Assembly (NCBI GenBank): GCA_035578905.1
Contig: JAQJVL010002618.1
Span: 1 to 64,000, forward strand
Direction of reading: 5' to 3'
DNA: 64,000 bases
Source: Stictocephala bisonia
Lineage: Eukaryota > Arthropoda > Insecta > Hemiptera > Membracidae
The position numbers and the translations under genes are program-made. Below, one piece after another: positions 1 to 12,737 of this stretch. The notes under the pieces are model-generated. The model made no database searches. It was not told the DNA's origin and was given only the letters and a program-made list of their open reading frames with translations. Positions within the stretch are counted from its first letter, which is position 1; each line of letters starts with the position of its first letter.

Positions 1-1184
1 TATCATACTCTATTATACTCATAGAGTAATAATAAGAATAATTCGTCTACTAATCTCATTTCAAGCAATCAATATTTTTCAACAAGGAGCGGCTAAGTTA
101 GTGGCTTGCCACACTGCAGGTCCGGTTTCAATTTACATTAAGTCCGATGTGACTTTAAGTGTTCACTCTTGTGCCGCTTTCGTCATCCAAAAGCACGTGG
201 CTCAACTAACCCCCTAAACAATGGCTTATCTAAACAGGCGAGGCCAACTTTGTCATTATCGAGCATATCCTCACATAAATTAAAAGCTATGCGAAATGTT
301 ATTTACCTAGGAATTTACAAATGAAAAATCTGAAAACAATGTATATTAAGTTGGTGTAAGACCTCATAAAACATATTTAAGCCGATCATTTTAGATTATG
401 GTAGTGGCACCCGATATAAGATCAATGGTACTTCTTGCAAAGCTAGATTACAAAGGGCCGAATAGGAGTGATATCTTGCAACTAGAGTCGTCTACTTCTC
501 TACATCCTTCACTGCATTGTCAAGAGCAAGTTGACCCAGGGTATTCATGGATACGAAATAAGGAGGAGGGCCGCCATTTGTAATTATCGACACCAGGCCA
601 AAGTTATAGTTCTGAACTAAATCTCCAGTATGTTAAAAAGTTGAGAATATCATGTACCTGCAAGGCTCGATTGAAACTACACATAGTGTCACACACTTCT
701 TATTTGCGTAGGGTGTTCGTGTATCACCAGTTGAAAGGCTGAGGAGCATATAATACGATGAATGTACTGTATTATATTATAATCTGGTTAAAATAGTCAA
801 TATAAAATGTTTATACCATCATGTTCTTATTATCGAAACGTGTACTTTGAGGGCCTTCGCTGTCTTTCATGAAGACCTTTAGAGCAACCACGAATTGGGG
901 AGAATGTTTTGACACCTCAAATGTTAAAATTAATGAGAAAATATGGCAGAATCAGCCTTAACAAATACAGGGCCACGCATATTATATATAAGGATTCTCG
1001 TGACTCAAATATTAAAATTATCACAATAAGTTTATTTCCGAAAATTTACAACCAAAACCATTTCATATTCATCAATTTTCAGTAAAAACGAAAACCGATA
1101 GCCTAACAACATCTGGAACTAGAGCTGATAAGTGATAATAATTGGAAAAATAATTGGAGACTCGTGAGTGACATTTACTCTATA
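1..1184. other. AT-rich DNA without recognised features
   Basis: No coding pattern, RNA box or repeat array seen. The 61-codon frame at 398-583 has no family resemblance and no splice context. Confidence 0.5.
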
Positions 1185-2455
1185 ACACGGTGGTTCTTTA
1201 TTGCGCAAACTACTCAGACTGGGGAATAATGATTGACATAAACTGAATACGATACATCACACGGTGGTTCTTTATTGTGGAAACTACTCAGACTGGGGAA
1301 TAATGATTGACATAAACTTAATACGATACATCACACGGTGATTCTTTATTGTGGAAACTACTCAGACTAGGAGATAATGCGTGACATATGCTCTATACGA
1401 CACATCACACGGTGGTTCTTTATTGCGAAAACTACTCAGTCTGGGGACTAATGTGAAACATGTACTCTATACATCACACCACACGGTGGTTCTTTATTGT
1501 ACAAACTACTCAGACTGGGGACTAATTTGAGACATATACACTATACGACACATAACACGGTGGTTCTTTATTGTGGAAACTACTCAGACTGGGGAATGAT
1601 GATTGACATAAACTGAATACGACACATCACACGGTGGTTCTTTATTGTGGAAACTACACAGACTGGGGAATAATGATTGACATAAACTGAGTACGATACA
1701 TCACACGGTGGTTCTTTATTGTGGAAACCACTCAGACTGGGAAATAATGATTGACATAAACTGAATACGATACATCACACGGTGGTTCCTTATTGTGGAA
1801 ACTACTCAGTCTGAGGACTAATGCCAGACATGTACTCTATACGACACATCACACGGTGGTTCTTTATTGTGGAAACTACTCAGACTAGGAGATAATGCGT
1901 GATATAAACTGAATACGATACATCACACGGTGGTTCTTTATTGTGGAAATACTCAGACTGGGGAATAATGATTGAGATAAACTGAATACGATACATCACA
2001 TGGTGGTTCTTTATTGTGGAAACTACTCAGACTGGGGAATAATGATAGACATAAACTGAATACGATACATCACACGGTGGTTCTTTATTGTGGAAACTAC
2101 TCAGACTGGGGAATAATGATTGACATAAACTGAATACGATACATCACACGGTGGTTCTTTATTGTGGAATCTACTCAGTCTGGGGACTAATGCGAGACAT
2201 ATACTCTATACGACACAATACACGGTGGTTCTTTACTGTGGAAACTACTCAGACTGGGGAATAATGATTGACATAAACTGAATACGATACATCACACGGT
2301 GGTTCTTCATTGTGGAAACTACTCAGTCTGGGGACTAATGCGAGACATATACTCTATACGACACATCACACAGTGGTTCTTTATTGTACAAACTACTTAG
2401 ACTGGGGCCTAATGCGTGACATATACTCAATACGATACATCACACGGTGGTTATT
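1185..2455. repeat. 74-bp minisatellite, about 17 copies
   Basis: The landmark ACACGGTGGTTCTTTATTG recurs every 74 bases (1185, 1259, 1333 and on). Two unit types alternate irregularly: one with AATAATGATTGACATAAACTG and one with ACTAATGCGAGACATATACTC. This suggests two variants that spread by unequal exchange. Confidence 0.95.
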
Positions 2456-2460
2456 TATTA

Positions 2461-2798
2461 TTACAGTTATTTGTTAACTGTAAAGCTATATCTATTGTTA
2501 TGGTTCTTTTTAATTACGCTCCCTGGAATTATCCCTTCAGGAACAATTGATGTTGTGTATTGGAGAATGCAGAACAATAAGGATTTTCTCGTTAGCTCTT
2601 AATGATGAAGCATTGAATTGGATTGTATATTGGCGTGTTCATTTTTCCATTGAATTTGACTGAACAAAAAAGAAAAAAGGATATGATAAAATAAATCATA
2701 ATATGACATATATAATATTATATATAAGAGTATGCAATTAGGAATAATTAATTGTTTAAATGTAACTAATTGCTTAATTGAACTTTTTATTGGTCGTC

Positions 2799-2844
<46 letters not shown>

Positions 2845-4056
2845 TTATATATATATATATATATTACTTGCAATAAATGATATAATAAATTGTATACGGT
2901 AGGAAATTTAAGTGCTTAATTTATTTATAAGAGTGTTATGAATAAATTAATGTAACATTTAAAAGGCTAGCTGAGACAATATCCTCCATCACTTATGGAA
3001 CAATTATCAAAGATTCTGGTGGTTTTCATATCCATGGAAACGTTTTAGTAGTTTCTACATAACGTATAAACGTTTGTAACTTAATAAATCTTGAAAAACT
3101 CTTCATTTTGAATTGCTGTAATACTTTAATCAACTGCAATAACCAAATCACAGAGAACATCATTATAATTTTATCCCAAAAAAAGAAATAATCAGGCATA
3201 ACGTTGACTTAGGCATCGTCTTCTTGACAATACGTCTTAAAATTATTGTTTCTGATTCTTACAGGTATAAACAGAGTTAATATATGTTAGATTTTCCATA
3301 CTACTCAATTATATTTAAATCACGTTCTTTACATTACGTTTTATTGATGTGATCTATATAAATATATGTTGTATACTAAAATTAACTGCATAATAAATAT
3401 TATGTTTGCCTGTGTATTCATCATACCCGTATATAGTAAAAGGCATTTAAATTAATTACACAACGTTAAAACATTAATATGTAGTGCGATTTGGTTATGG
3501 AAGTACATTTGTGACAATTTACAGCTGTAATGTCACCTCTCAACTTTATACAATAAAGATTTTCATACATTCCACTAAAAGAACCAGTCTAAATTGGAAA
3601 CAACTAGATTTTCAACTTGAATTGACAAAATACTTAAACTTCCATACCATTATAATAGTTCTATAATTATTCTTAAGGGATTAATTTGATTTCAATGTAA
3701 AAAAGTAACTTTATTAATTTAAAATAAAATTTACCTTTTTTAAAACGATTCAACTAGCAATGTTTTCCTAATACATATTCCAAGTAAGAAAGCAAGCTGC
3801 AGTCAATTTCTAAAAGTTCCTTGCAATAATTATTATTTGTACAGGATTAAGTACTTCAAATCCTCCCTTTGTTTACTATTCTCAGATTGTATTCACTGAT
3901 TACTGAGAATTTGTTACGTTTTTAGTCAAACTTTTATTGAACCAATGTTTTATACTTTGTTCAAATGCATTTAACAGATTTAAAGTAAGTAGTAATAATA
4001 TACTTTACTATTCATCTTTTCCTTTAAAATACTAAAATGAACAATTAATCAAACAA
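2461..4056. other. AT-rich intergenic DNA with a (TA)n tract
   Basis: A TA microsatellite lies at 2801-2866. The rest is AT-rich single-copy-looking sequence with no supported gene. Confidence 0.5.
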
Positions 4057-5035
4057 CTCATGCGTGTACTAATAAAATTCAATCCAAATTTGAATTTGCA
4101 TATTTAGTAAACTTTGTAATTACATATTTTAGTTCATGTTTAAAATGTCTACGAATGAAGTAAAGAGATTGCTAGGTAGAAAATAATATTCCATAATTTC
4201 ACTTTGTGGGCTTTAATTATCAGCAACCCGTGAAATAAAAATACAAAAGTAATCCGATTTAGTCAACTTTGTATCATAAAACAATTTCAAGTCCCGTTTT
4301 ACTTTGTATACGGCTGTTCAGCTAACGAGGAGTTTTGTATAGAAATATTAAATCTGGGTTATCACGTGGGATAGATCGCATTTTTCACAAAATAGGAATC
4401 ACGCCTTCAAGTTTTTTTTTTTTCAGACACATTCTGCTTTATAGATTCAAACCATTTTCTGCAAACATGCCAATTCGTATTTAAAGAAAAAACCGAAAAG
4501 TGTGTTAATAATAGATTTGTTGTTCTTGCAGATTTTTAAGGTCTCCAGTAATATCCTCGGTTGGGTAAACTGTTTCCAAGGTGTTGTTATAAGAAAATGT
4601 GTCAATTCCTTTAAGGTTTACAGTATACTAGTATTATGCTCAACAACGGACAAACTTAAACAAAAGTAGATACTTATGACATTTTAGCTATAATCAGCAT
4701 AAGTAATAACTAACATTAATTGTTTTTTAAACATTCTATCTACTTTACCGTTAATTTTTATTCAGTAAATTAAAGACGTTATTTTCTATTGATAATACTC
4801 GCTTTCTATTGTACAAAGCTTTTTGTCCGCACAATAAGTGAACTAAGTCTAAAAGTCCTATTTTACGGTTAACTCTTATATTTTAAACAGAGAAATTTCA
4901 AGTGAAAGGTAGTTTTAATAGAACTGAACCTAATAAAATATTACTGCTAATAATACAAGAAATAAATGTGTTTACTGTAGGGCCAGCCTGCAAAGGGTAT
5001 CAGCTTTAACAGTAAAGAAGTGTGCGACTAAAGAA
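4057..5035. repeat. Left copy of a 0.95-kb direct duplication
   Basis: Matches 9545-10510 in the same orientation over nearly its whole length, with scattered substitutions and a small indel near 4612. The copies start at the shared ACTCATGC and include one 74-bp unit that begins GAAATAAATGTGTTTACTG. Between them lie a LINE and a pentamer satellite. Confidence 0.9.
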
Positions 5036-5254
5036 ATAAATGTGTTTACTGTAGGGCCAGCCTGCAAAGGGTCTCAGCTTTAACAGTAAAGAAGTGTGCG
5101 ACTAAAGAAATAAATGTGTTTACTGTAGGGCAAGCCTGCAAAGGGTCCCAGTTTTAACAGTAAAAAAGTGTGCGACTAAAGAAATAAATGTGTTTACTGT
5201 AGTGCTAGCCTGCAAATGGTCTCAGCTTCAACAGTGCAGAAGTGGGGGCAGCTT
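4959..5254. repeat. 74-bp tandem repeat, four copies
   Basis: GAAATAAATGTG recurs at 4959, 5033, 5107 and 5181. The last unit is more diverged and runs straight into LINE sequence. The other copy of the duplication (10432) has a single unit. Confidence 0.9.
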
Positions 5255-5615
5255 CACTCGTCACGGGATGCATATGCGGACACCAGGCAAAAGGATGCTG
5301 GCTCGAATGATTTTGGACGTGCTCGTGGATGCCATCCAACCAACTGCTGATCCAGTTGACCGCCAAAACTTTCTCAACAACCCAATTTCTAGAAGATCTA
5401 CACTTCCGGATGAGTCGTCGTTGCCGTTTTGCATCCCACATGACAGCTTTGCTGACGCTATAAAGAGATCTCGCCATACCACAACAGTACCTAGTGATCA
5501 GCTTGAGGTTCCTCATGATGACTCTTGTACTTCTTTTTTGGGGGACGGTCGATCCCGAGTTCCGTCTGCAAAAACGACAATGTTCACCCTCCCATCTTAT
5601 TTATTAAACCCGTAA
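5250..5615 (+). pseudogene. LINE ORF1-like C-terminus, possible esterase remnant
   Basis: An open frame with FTRHGMHMRTPGKRMLARMI near its start. The x-x-x-G-x-H-x-x-x-x-G-K-x-x-L-A layout resembles the last block of GDSL/SGNH esterases, where the His is catalytic, as found in ORF1 of CR1-type LINEs. The remaining roughly 100 residues are low-complexity linker-like and rich in S, P and D. The frame then breaks just before the endonuclease. The first codons of this open frame (from 5190) are the 74-bp repeat, not protein history. Confidence 0.45.
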
Positions 5616-6296
5616 AAATTTCAAAATTCTTCACCAAAATTGCCAAATAGCCAGAAATAAATTAAACTATCTCCAATTTCAATGTGATGAATTGAAACCA
5701 GATTTGTTTATAGCGTCAGAACATGGGTTTACATCAAACACAATAAGCTATTTTAAGATTCAAAATTATGAACTTGCAAACTCTTTTATAAGATCCAAAC
5801 ACAAAGGAGGTGGTGTGGCTATATTCATTAGATCTTCAATTAAATTCAAATGTATCATTTCAGACTTAGGCTCAGAACTCGATCTGGAGCTGGCTGGTGT
5901 TGAAGTCTTGGTGGAGCCCTGGGGGATCGTTGCTATCGTGGGCCTTTATCCCACCTTAGCCCATGTGTCTCCACATGATAACCAAGTGGAGACAATGGTG
6001 CCTTTTTCCGGGGCTTTGATCTTCTTCTCCACCGACTATCTTCTTCTTTCAAACAGTTTATAATTATAGGCGATTTTAACATAAATGTTTTGGAACATGC
6101 TGATCGAAAGACTAGCGTGTTTAGGGACTTATCACAATCTTATGGGTTGAAGTGGTCTCTAAATTTGCCCACACGAGTTACAGTGAGTTTGAGCACAGCC
6201 ATTGATAATATAATCACTAACATAAAAAACGTCTCGGTGTCAGTACTAAAGTTAGCTATATCCGACCATTACGCACAGGAGGCAGTAATCTCGTGA
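5616..6296 (+). pseudogene. LINE ORF2 endonuclease (AP-endonuclease type)
   Basis: Nicks target DNA to prime reverse transcription. Signatures: HQNCQIARNKLNYLQ (5640 region), LKPDLFIASEHGF, the KGGGVAIFIRS motif, IIGDFNINV with the catalytic GDFN (6065-6090), and a final ISDHYAQ equivalent to the SDH motif (about 6265). The frame shifts between 6060 and 6090 and ends in a stop at 6294. The order and spacing match non-LTR endonucleases. Confidence 0.85.
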
Positions 6297-6489
6297 TGCT
6301 CTCTGCAAGAAGAGCCACCCACTGTTTCATTAAAAAGGCTTCTTCGGCCACATAACTTTACGTTATTGAAAACACGACTTAACAAGGAAGACTGGAGTTT
6401 TATAGAAAGATTTTCTAGCACAGATGATATGTACAATGCGTTCAACGAATGTTTGAACTTCCATATAAATACCTGTTGCCCATTAAGTA

Positions 6490-8455
6490 AAAAATTTTTT
6501 TAAATAAACGGAAGGAGAATACTTCCATAACGCGTGGTATCTTGGTTTCTAGGGATAAGCTCAAACTTTACTCAGTCTTAGCTAAAGACTCGAATAACCC
6601 TTTATTTAAACAATTTTACAATATATACAACAGCAACAAAAATATAAAAAGTTATAAGGGCTGCCAAATCCCTAGAAGTCAACCGAACACTTGATGGTCC
6701 TAAAAACTTTTCCAACGCTGCTGGGAAGATTATAAATAACACAAAAAACGTGTCTTCAAAGAAACCAATTCAGTTAAATAATAATGGGCATGTCTACGAC
6801 GACCCAAAATCAGTAGCAACGGAATTTAATAACTTTTTTTCAACTGTTGTCCAGATGAACCCTAATAGAAAATCATGTAACGGGGACACTACCCAAGAGA
6901 GGCGGGTTTTGCGGTCCATGATGCTGTCTCCTGTGTGTGAAGTGGAAGATAATACAAAATCTTCCACCTTAATTATCCGAGGATATCAATGGTGTTTCAA
7001 CGTTGTTATTGAAACAGTGTACTGAAAGTATTCTGTGCCCGTTGACGAAAATAATAAACTATTCGTTCGAAACGGGGTTGTTTCCTTCCAAATTAAAAAA
7101 TGCAAAAGTAGTTCCGGTCTTTAAAAAGGAAGACCTAACGGTCTTGAACAACTACCACCCTATTTCAATTTTACCAGCTCCTAGCAAAATCTTTGAAAAT
7201 GTATTTCTTTCCAGGCTGCTTGATTTTCTTGATAAAGAGAAGATTCTGAGTGAGGACCAATTTGGTTTTAGACATGGAAAGTCAACCATTGACGCTGTCA
7301 CCAGACTGGTCGATTTGGTGTTGGACGGATTAGAAAACAGACAAAAAACTGTAGGTGTTTTTTAGACTTGTCCAAGGCCTTTGATTGTGTCAATCACAAC
7401 CTTCTATTGGCAAAACTTGAAAGATATGGCATTCGTGGCCTTCCTTACTCGTGGCTCAAATCATACTTGGACGACAGAAGTCAATGTGTTCAAATTGGTG
7501 ATTCATTTTCTAATAGTAAAAAAGTTCATTGTGGAGTTCCACAGGGGTCTAGTCTAGGCTCGGTTCTCTTCCTGGTTTACGTTAATGAGGTAGGGTCTTC
7601 TGTCTTGAGTGGAAATATTGTTCAATTTGCGGACGATATATCACTCTGCTTCAAAGATGAGTCCATTCCTGCACTTGAAATTGAAGCGTTCACTAATCTT
7701 AATGCCTGTGTTCAGCAATTTGAAAGGGAATATTTATCTACAAACCATTCAAAAACAAAATACATTCATTTTTTTTTAAGATATCAAGAGTCTTGCTTAT
7801 AGCCACTGATAATGGTTGATGGCATTCTTCTTGATGAAACAAACACTGTCAAGTTCCTGGGAATACACCTAGATAGGGCGTTGACCTGGAGCTGCCACAG
7901 TGACTGCGTTTATGCAAAAATTGCCTCTGGTATTTTTGCTCTGAGAAACATTTCAAAATTTTGCACAGTTAAGGTACAGTTAATGGCCTATTTTGGTCTC
8001 ATTTACCTTCACCTTACCTACGGAGTAAGACTGTGGGGTAGCTGTTCCTTAGACAAACTTCAAAGAGTTTTTCGGCTACAAAAAAAGGCAAACCGAATAA
8101 TTTCCAAATTAAAAGTTAGAGAGTCATGCAAACAGTCTTTTAGGGAATTAAGTTTGCTAACGCTGCCTTGCATTTACATTTTTGAAACTGCACTCTATTG
8201 TAGATTCAAATGTAATTTAACACGATGTAGCGACATCCATCAACACGAAACAAGAAGTAGTCACAGTTTTAGAGTGGCTCGGCACCGTACGTAGGCCCAG
8301 GAACGCAAACCGTCTGTAGCAGGCGTCAAAATTTTAAACATTCTCCCAGATTATATTAAAAGGGAACAAAATTTCAACAAATTCAAGTCTCGATTAAAAG
8401 GCTACTTAGTGGCTCTCGCTTGTTATTCTGTGGGTGGATTTATAGCAGACTCCTA
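6490..8455 (+). pseudogene. LINE ORF2 reverse transcriptase, frameshifted
   Basis: Copies element RNA into DNA at the nicked target. Fragments in order: SVATEFNNFFSTV (about 6810), AKVVPVFKKED and NYHPISILPAPSKIFE, DQFGFRHGKST (about 7256), a frame change at 7365, SKAFDCVNHNLLLAKLERYG, GVPQGSSLGSVLF, QFADDISLC (about 7625) with both catalytic Asp residues, then SKTKYIHF, a stop, and KFLGIHLDRALTW (7850). The thumb/C-terminal part runs through RLQKKANRII to about 8455. At least four frame changes or stops. Confidence 0.9.
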
Positions 8456-8689
8456 ATTTGCGGACGGCTCGGGAGGGATCCTGTATGAATGTTATTGCTG
8501 TAGAAGAGTGTTTGTAGTGAATCAATGCGTTACTCTGTGAACGAATGAACTCCCCCTCTAAACTTTGCTGAAATTGTTATTCTAGTTATTTTATCCCATC
8601 AATTAATGTATCATTAGTTTGTAGGATCATTATTTATAATAATATGACTTTTGCTATACAATATGTACATATTGTCAAAAAGCAATAAA

Positions 8690-9530
8690 ACTATTTCATT
8701 TCATTTCATTCCATTTCATTCCATTTCATTCCATTTCATTCCATTTCATTCCATTTCATTCCATTTCATTCCATTTCAATCCATTTCATTCCATTTCATT
8801 CCATTTCATTCCATTTCATTCCATTTCATTCCATTTCATTCCATTTCATTCCATTTCATTTCATTTCATTTCATTTCATTTCATTTCATTTCATTTCATT
8901 TCATTTCATTTCATTTCATTTCATTTCATTTCATTTCATTCCATTCCATTTAATTCCATTCCATTTCATTCCGTTCCATTCCGTTCCATTCCGTTCCATT
9001 CCGTTCCATTCCATTCCGTTCCATTCCATTCCATTCCATTCCATTCCATTCCATTCCATTCCATTCAATTCAATTCAATTCAATTCAATTCAATTCAATT
9101 CAATTCAATTCAATTCAATTCAATTCAATTCAATTCAATTCAATTCAATTCAATTCAATTCAATTCAATTCAATTCAATTCAATTCAATTCAATTCAATT
9201 CAATTCAATTCAATTCAATTCAATTCAATTCAATTCAATTCAATTCAATTCAATTCAATTCAATTCAATTCAATTCAATTCAATTCAATTCAATTCAATT
9301 CAATTCAATTCAATTCAATTCAATTCAATTCAATTCAATTCAATTCAATTCAATTCAATTCAATTCAATTCAATTCAATTCAATTCAATTCAATTCAATT
9401 CAATTCAATTCAATTCAATTCAATTCAATTCAATTCAATTCAATTCAATTCAATTCAATTCAATTCCATTCCATTCCATTCCATTCCATTCCATTCCATT
9501 CCATTCCATTCCATTTCATTTCATTTCAAA
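8690..9530. repeat. Pentamer satellite grown from a LINE tail
   Basis: Blocks in order: (ATTTCATTCC)n 8693-8860; (ATTTC)n to 8940; mixed ATTCC/GTTCC to about 9065; (CAATT)n 9066-9462; (CCATT)n to 9513; a few ATTTC. It directly follows the 3' end of the LINE, with the same register as the element tail. The open frame across it has no coding meaning. Confidence 0.95.
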
Positions 9531-9544
9531 TGTGTTTCATTTCA

Positions 9545-10510
9545 ACTCATGCATGCACTAATAAAATTAAATCCAAATTTGAATTTGCATATTTAGTAAA
9601 CTTTGTAATTACATATTTTAGTTCATGTTTAAAATGTCTACGAATGAAGTAAAGAGATTACTAGGTAGAAAATAATATTCGATAAATTCACTTTGTGGGC
9701 TTTAATTATCACCAACTCGTCAAAAATATTTTTACTACAAAAGTAATCAGATTTAGTCAACTTTGTATCATAAAACAATTTCAAGTCCCGTTTTACTTTG
9801 TATACGGCTGTTCAGCTAACGAGGAGTTTTGTATAGAAATATTAAATCTGGGTTAACGGGATGGATCACCTTTTTCACAAAAATAGGAATCCAGGCTTTC
9901 AAATTTTTTTTCAGACAGATTCTGCTTTATAGATTCAAACCATTTTCTGCAAACATGCCAATTCGTATTTAAAGAAAAAAACCGAAAAGTGTGTTAATAA
10001 TAGATTTGTTGTTCTTGCAGATTTTTAAGGTCTCCAGTAATATCCTCGGTTGGGTTAACTGTTTTCAAGGTGTTGTTATAAGAAAATGTGTCAATTCCTT
10101 TCTAGTATTATGCTCAACAACGGACAAACTTAAACAACAGTAGATACTTATGACATTTTAGCTATAATCAGCATAAATAATAACAAACATTAAATGTTTT
10201 TTAAACATTATATCTATTTTACTGTTAAGTTTTATTCAGTAATGTAAAGACGTCATTTTCTATTGATAATACTCGCTTTCTATTGTACAAAGCTTTTTGT
10301 CCGCACAATAAGTGAACTAAGTCTAAAAGTCCTATTTTACAGTTAACCCTTATATTTTAAACAGAGAAATTTCAAGTGAAAAGTAGTTTTAATAGAACTG
10401 AAGCTAATAAAGTATTACTGCTAATAATACAAGAAATAAATGTGTTTACTGTAGGGCCAGCCTGCAAAGGGTATCAGCTTCAACAGTAAATAAGTGTGCG
10501 ACTAGAGAAA
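9545..10510. repeat. Right copy of the 0.95-kb direct duplication
   Basis: Same order and orientation as 4057-5035, including the single GAAATAAATGTGTTTACTG unit at 10432. It lacks about 17 bases present near 4612-4630 of the left copy. It continues rightward into unrelated DNA with a poly(T) run at 10531-10548. Confidence 0.9.
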
Positions 10511-11116
10511 TAAGTCACTTGAGGCAATCAATTTTTTTTTTTTTTTTTATTCTGAGATAGAGCGAGCACTTTAAGAATGTATTTCAGTTGATCTCATATC
10601 AAATATTTCAATGAGATCTCAAACGACTCTCTCTCTCTCTAAAAATATTGTAATTTCTGAGTTTTGAACTCAGAAACTTTTTTTATATAATTTTTTTAAC
10701 AGTTTCTGCTTTCTGTTCCTCTTTTACTAATATCATCTTCATTCTATATCTACGTTTTGTCTAAGAAATGAAAATTGAATATCCCTAAGACTGTACTAAG
10801 ATTGTTGTCACTGTCTATAGTAAATTTTATATGTTCAAACATCATAACACTTTAGGGATACACAGATAATTGGTATGTATATACATTTCTTTAACGATTT
10901 TTTAGAGCAAAAAAAGATCTATCAGCGACAATATTTCTCTCGGAGCTTGATAAATATTAAAAGTGTAACTTAACAGCTTCATTATCATCCACTAAACTCT
11001 AGTTAATCACAATGTAACAGGTCTTAGATTAGAATTAATTATTAGATAGATTATTACAGTCATCAGATCAGGATAAATTGCAGTTGGTTATTTATTTTAA
11101 ATTTTTTATTTATTCA
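10511..11116. other. AT-rich intergenic DNA
   Basis: Contains a poly(T) run (10531-10548) and a short CT tract (10627-10640). No gene seen. Confidence 0.5.
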
Positions 11117-11375
11117 TAAGACAACGATCGCCTAGATATGGGCGAATATGGATTTCGAATGAGTTTGATGAGTGTAGATGAGCGAATGTAGTCATTGTTA
11201 CTAACTAGGGCCGACTATTTTTAGAAAGTGTCATTAATTAATAGCCCAATGACAAATGAACAGCCGGTGGTTATCAGCTGATCCTTCTCAAAATGTATTG
11301 ACTCTGATTGGGATCGAACTGAGAACCTTTAGCACATGAAGCTGGGATTGAACCAACTACGCTACCGACCAATTA
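11117..11375 (-). mobile_element. tRNA-derived SINE (head type D, tail shared with type C)
   Basis: Read on the minus strand, the head has an A-box-like TAGCGTAGTTGG and a B-box-like GTTCGATCCC (11300-11375). The far end (11117-11215) matches the 3' tail of the type C SINE at 17728, 29600 and 37760 (TGGGCGAATATG near the end). The head is different from type C, so two SINE families share one tail. Confidence 0.7.
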
Positions 11376-11529
11376 CATTTAATGATTACCAAAAACATCT
11401 TAATGAAAGTTGACACAGTAATATACATCTCTATTTGTTTTTTGAGTATTTCATAAGAGAACTATAACAGCTGATTGGACATCGTAATGTAGAACCATAC
11501 CGAGTCTATCTTGTACTTTTTTATCTTTT

Positions 11530-11760
11530 GTCTCTTTTTTGTTAATTTTAAAAGAGAGGCCGATCTCCTCTCACTCAACTTTACCTACCCATTCCTTATA
11601 GACTATTGATTTTTTGCGAGGAACTTATTCAGACAGAGTAAGGGGGCGAACTGGTACAGTAGAAGGTGATTAATCTTCCAGTCAAGGATTCGAAACAGCG
11701 CCATCTCTAACACAAGCTTGAAGTCCTGACGCCTTAGACCGTTCGGCCACCGGCTCACCC
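11530..11760 (-). mobile_element. tRNA-derived SINE type A, reverse copy
   Basis: Minus-strand start GGGTGAGCCGGTGGCCGAAC with A box TGGCCGAACGG; B box GTTTCGAATCC about 55 bases on; then a shared body (TGACTGGAAGATTAATCACC) ending near GATCGGCCTCTC. The same layout occurs at 62846-63080. The head resembles tRNA-Ser/Leu. Confidence 0.85.
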
Positions 11761-12737
11761 TAAAAAAAAGATACATACCCTCACTTATTTCCGGTACACA
11801 GTATACAAAGACATTACAATGTATTTTAACGTCTCTCAGTTATTCCTACTAAAGATTCGAATGTTTTATTTTCCAATAATAATTTCTTCAATTATAATTG
11901 TCCGAATAACATCAACATGACAGTTGAATATATGCTGTAAATTGGATTGCTATTTAGACTACCAAAGCGTGAAGCTTTTAAGGGATTCCGTTTGAAGATA
12001 CAAAACGTATGATATCGCATAACACTGTCAGGGTTTAACTAAATTGTTTGTCACCCCACTCCTATCATCCTTTTACATCTAATGTCACATATGAAAACTG
12101 TTTTTGCGTTTACAAAGGACTTACTGTTAAAGTGAACATTAATTTCGTTAAATAAACAGAAAAACTGATAACGCAATGATCATATTAATTTTCTGAGAAA
12201 ATGTGAGTGCTATAATGTTGGTGACGTGGAGATTATCTGGTAATTAACAAACTCATTACTATAGTTTATACACAACATAACGGTAAACTTTAGAGATTGG
12301 TGATTGCTATATTGTTAGTAATGCAAAGCCAATCTGATAAGCCATAAAATCGTTAGGATGTTTAACGCGATATAAGTGCAAAAAATAAATAGTACTGAAA
12401 CAGATTCAGCAGTAGTCGATTTACAGAATAGCTGTGTCAACTTTAGGTTTTGCCACACCTTCGTGTTTAGTATATATTTATTATTTCAGGCCAGTTGTAG
12501 CCTGAGGCTAACTACGATAATGAACACTTTTATAGTAGATCATTATTTTTGCTCATACGGAATCAGTCGTGTGGGTGAGCAAGTTTTCATATGCTGCATT
12601 ACGTGTTGAGGATCATTTCTGCAAAAACCAGCTTAGTAATGCTGTGATCATTAATGTTGTTCAAAATTTACTGAGAACAGGTAGTGTTTTGACATAGTGG
12701 AAGGGCTGTCCAGGTTAGCCAACTACTGTCTGTGGAA
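11761..12737. other. Intergenic DNA, no supported gene
   Basis: AT-rich; the short frame at 12376-12609 lacks any family pattern. It may include the unrecognised left end of the neighbouring transposon. Confidence 0.45.

Larger units (their letters stand above)
5245..8690 (+). mobile_element. Non-LTR retrotransposon (CR1/Jockey-like), decayed, 5' truncated
   Basis: Parts in order: an ORF1-like C-terminus with FTRHGMHMRTPGKR; an AP-endonuclease; a reverse transcriptase in several frames; a C-terminal tail (KILNILPDYIKREQNF near 8330); then CAATAAAACT and a pentamer tail from 8690. A GDSL/SGNH esterase in ORF1 and simple-repeat tails instead of poly(A) are known in the CR1/L2 lineage, so that lineage is favoured. 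Several frameshifts and stops make it inactive. Confidence 0.85.

Noticed and set aside
4057..10510. LTR retrotransposon with 0.95-kb LTRs
   Set aside because: The interior encodes a non-LTR endonuclease/RT; no TG...CA ends, primer site or polypurine tract seen.
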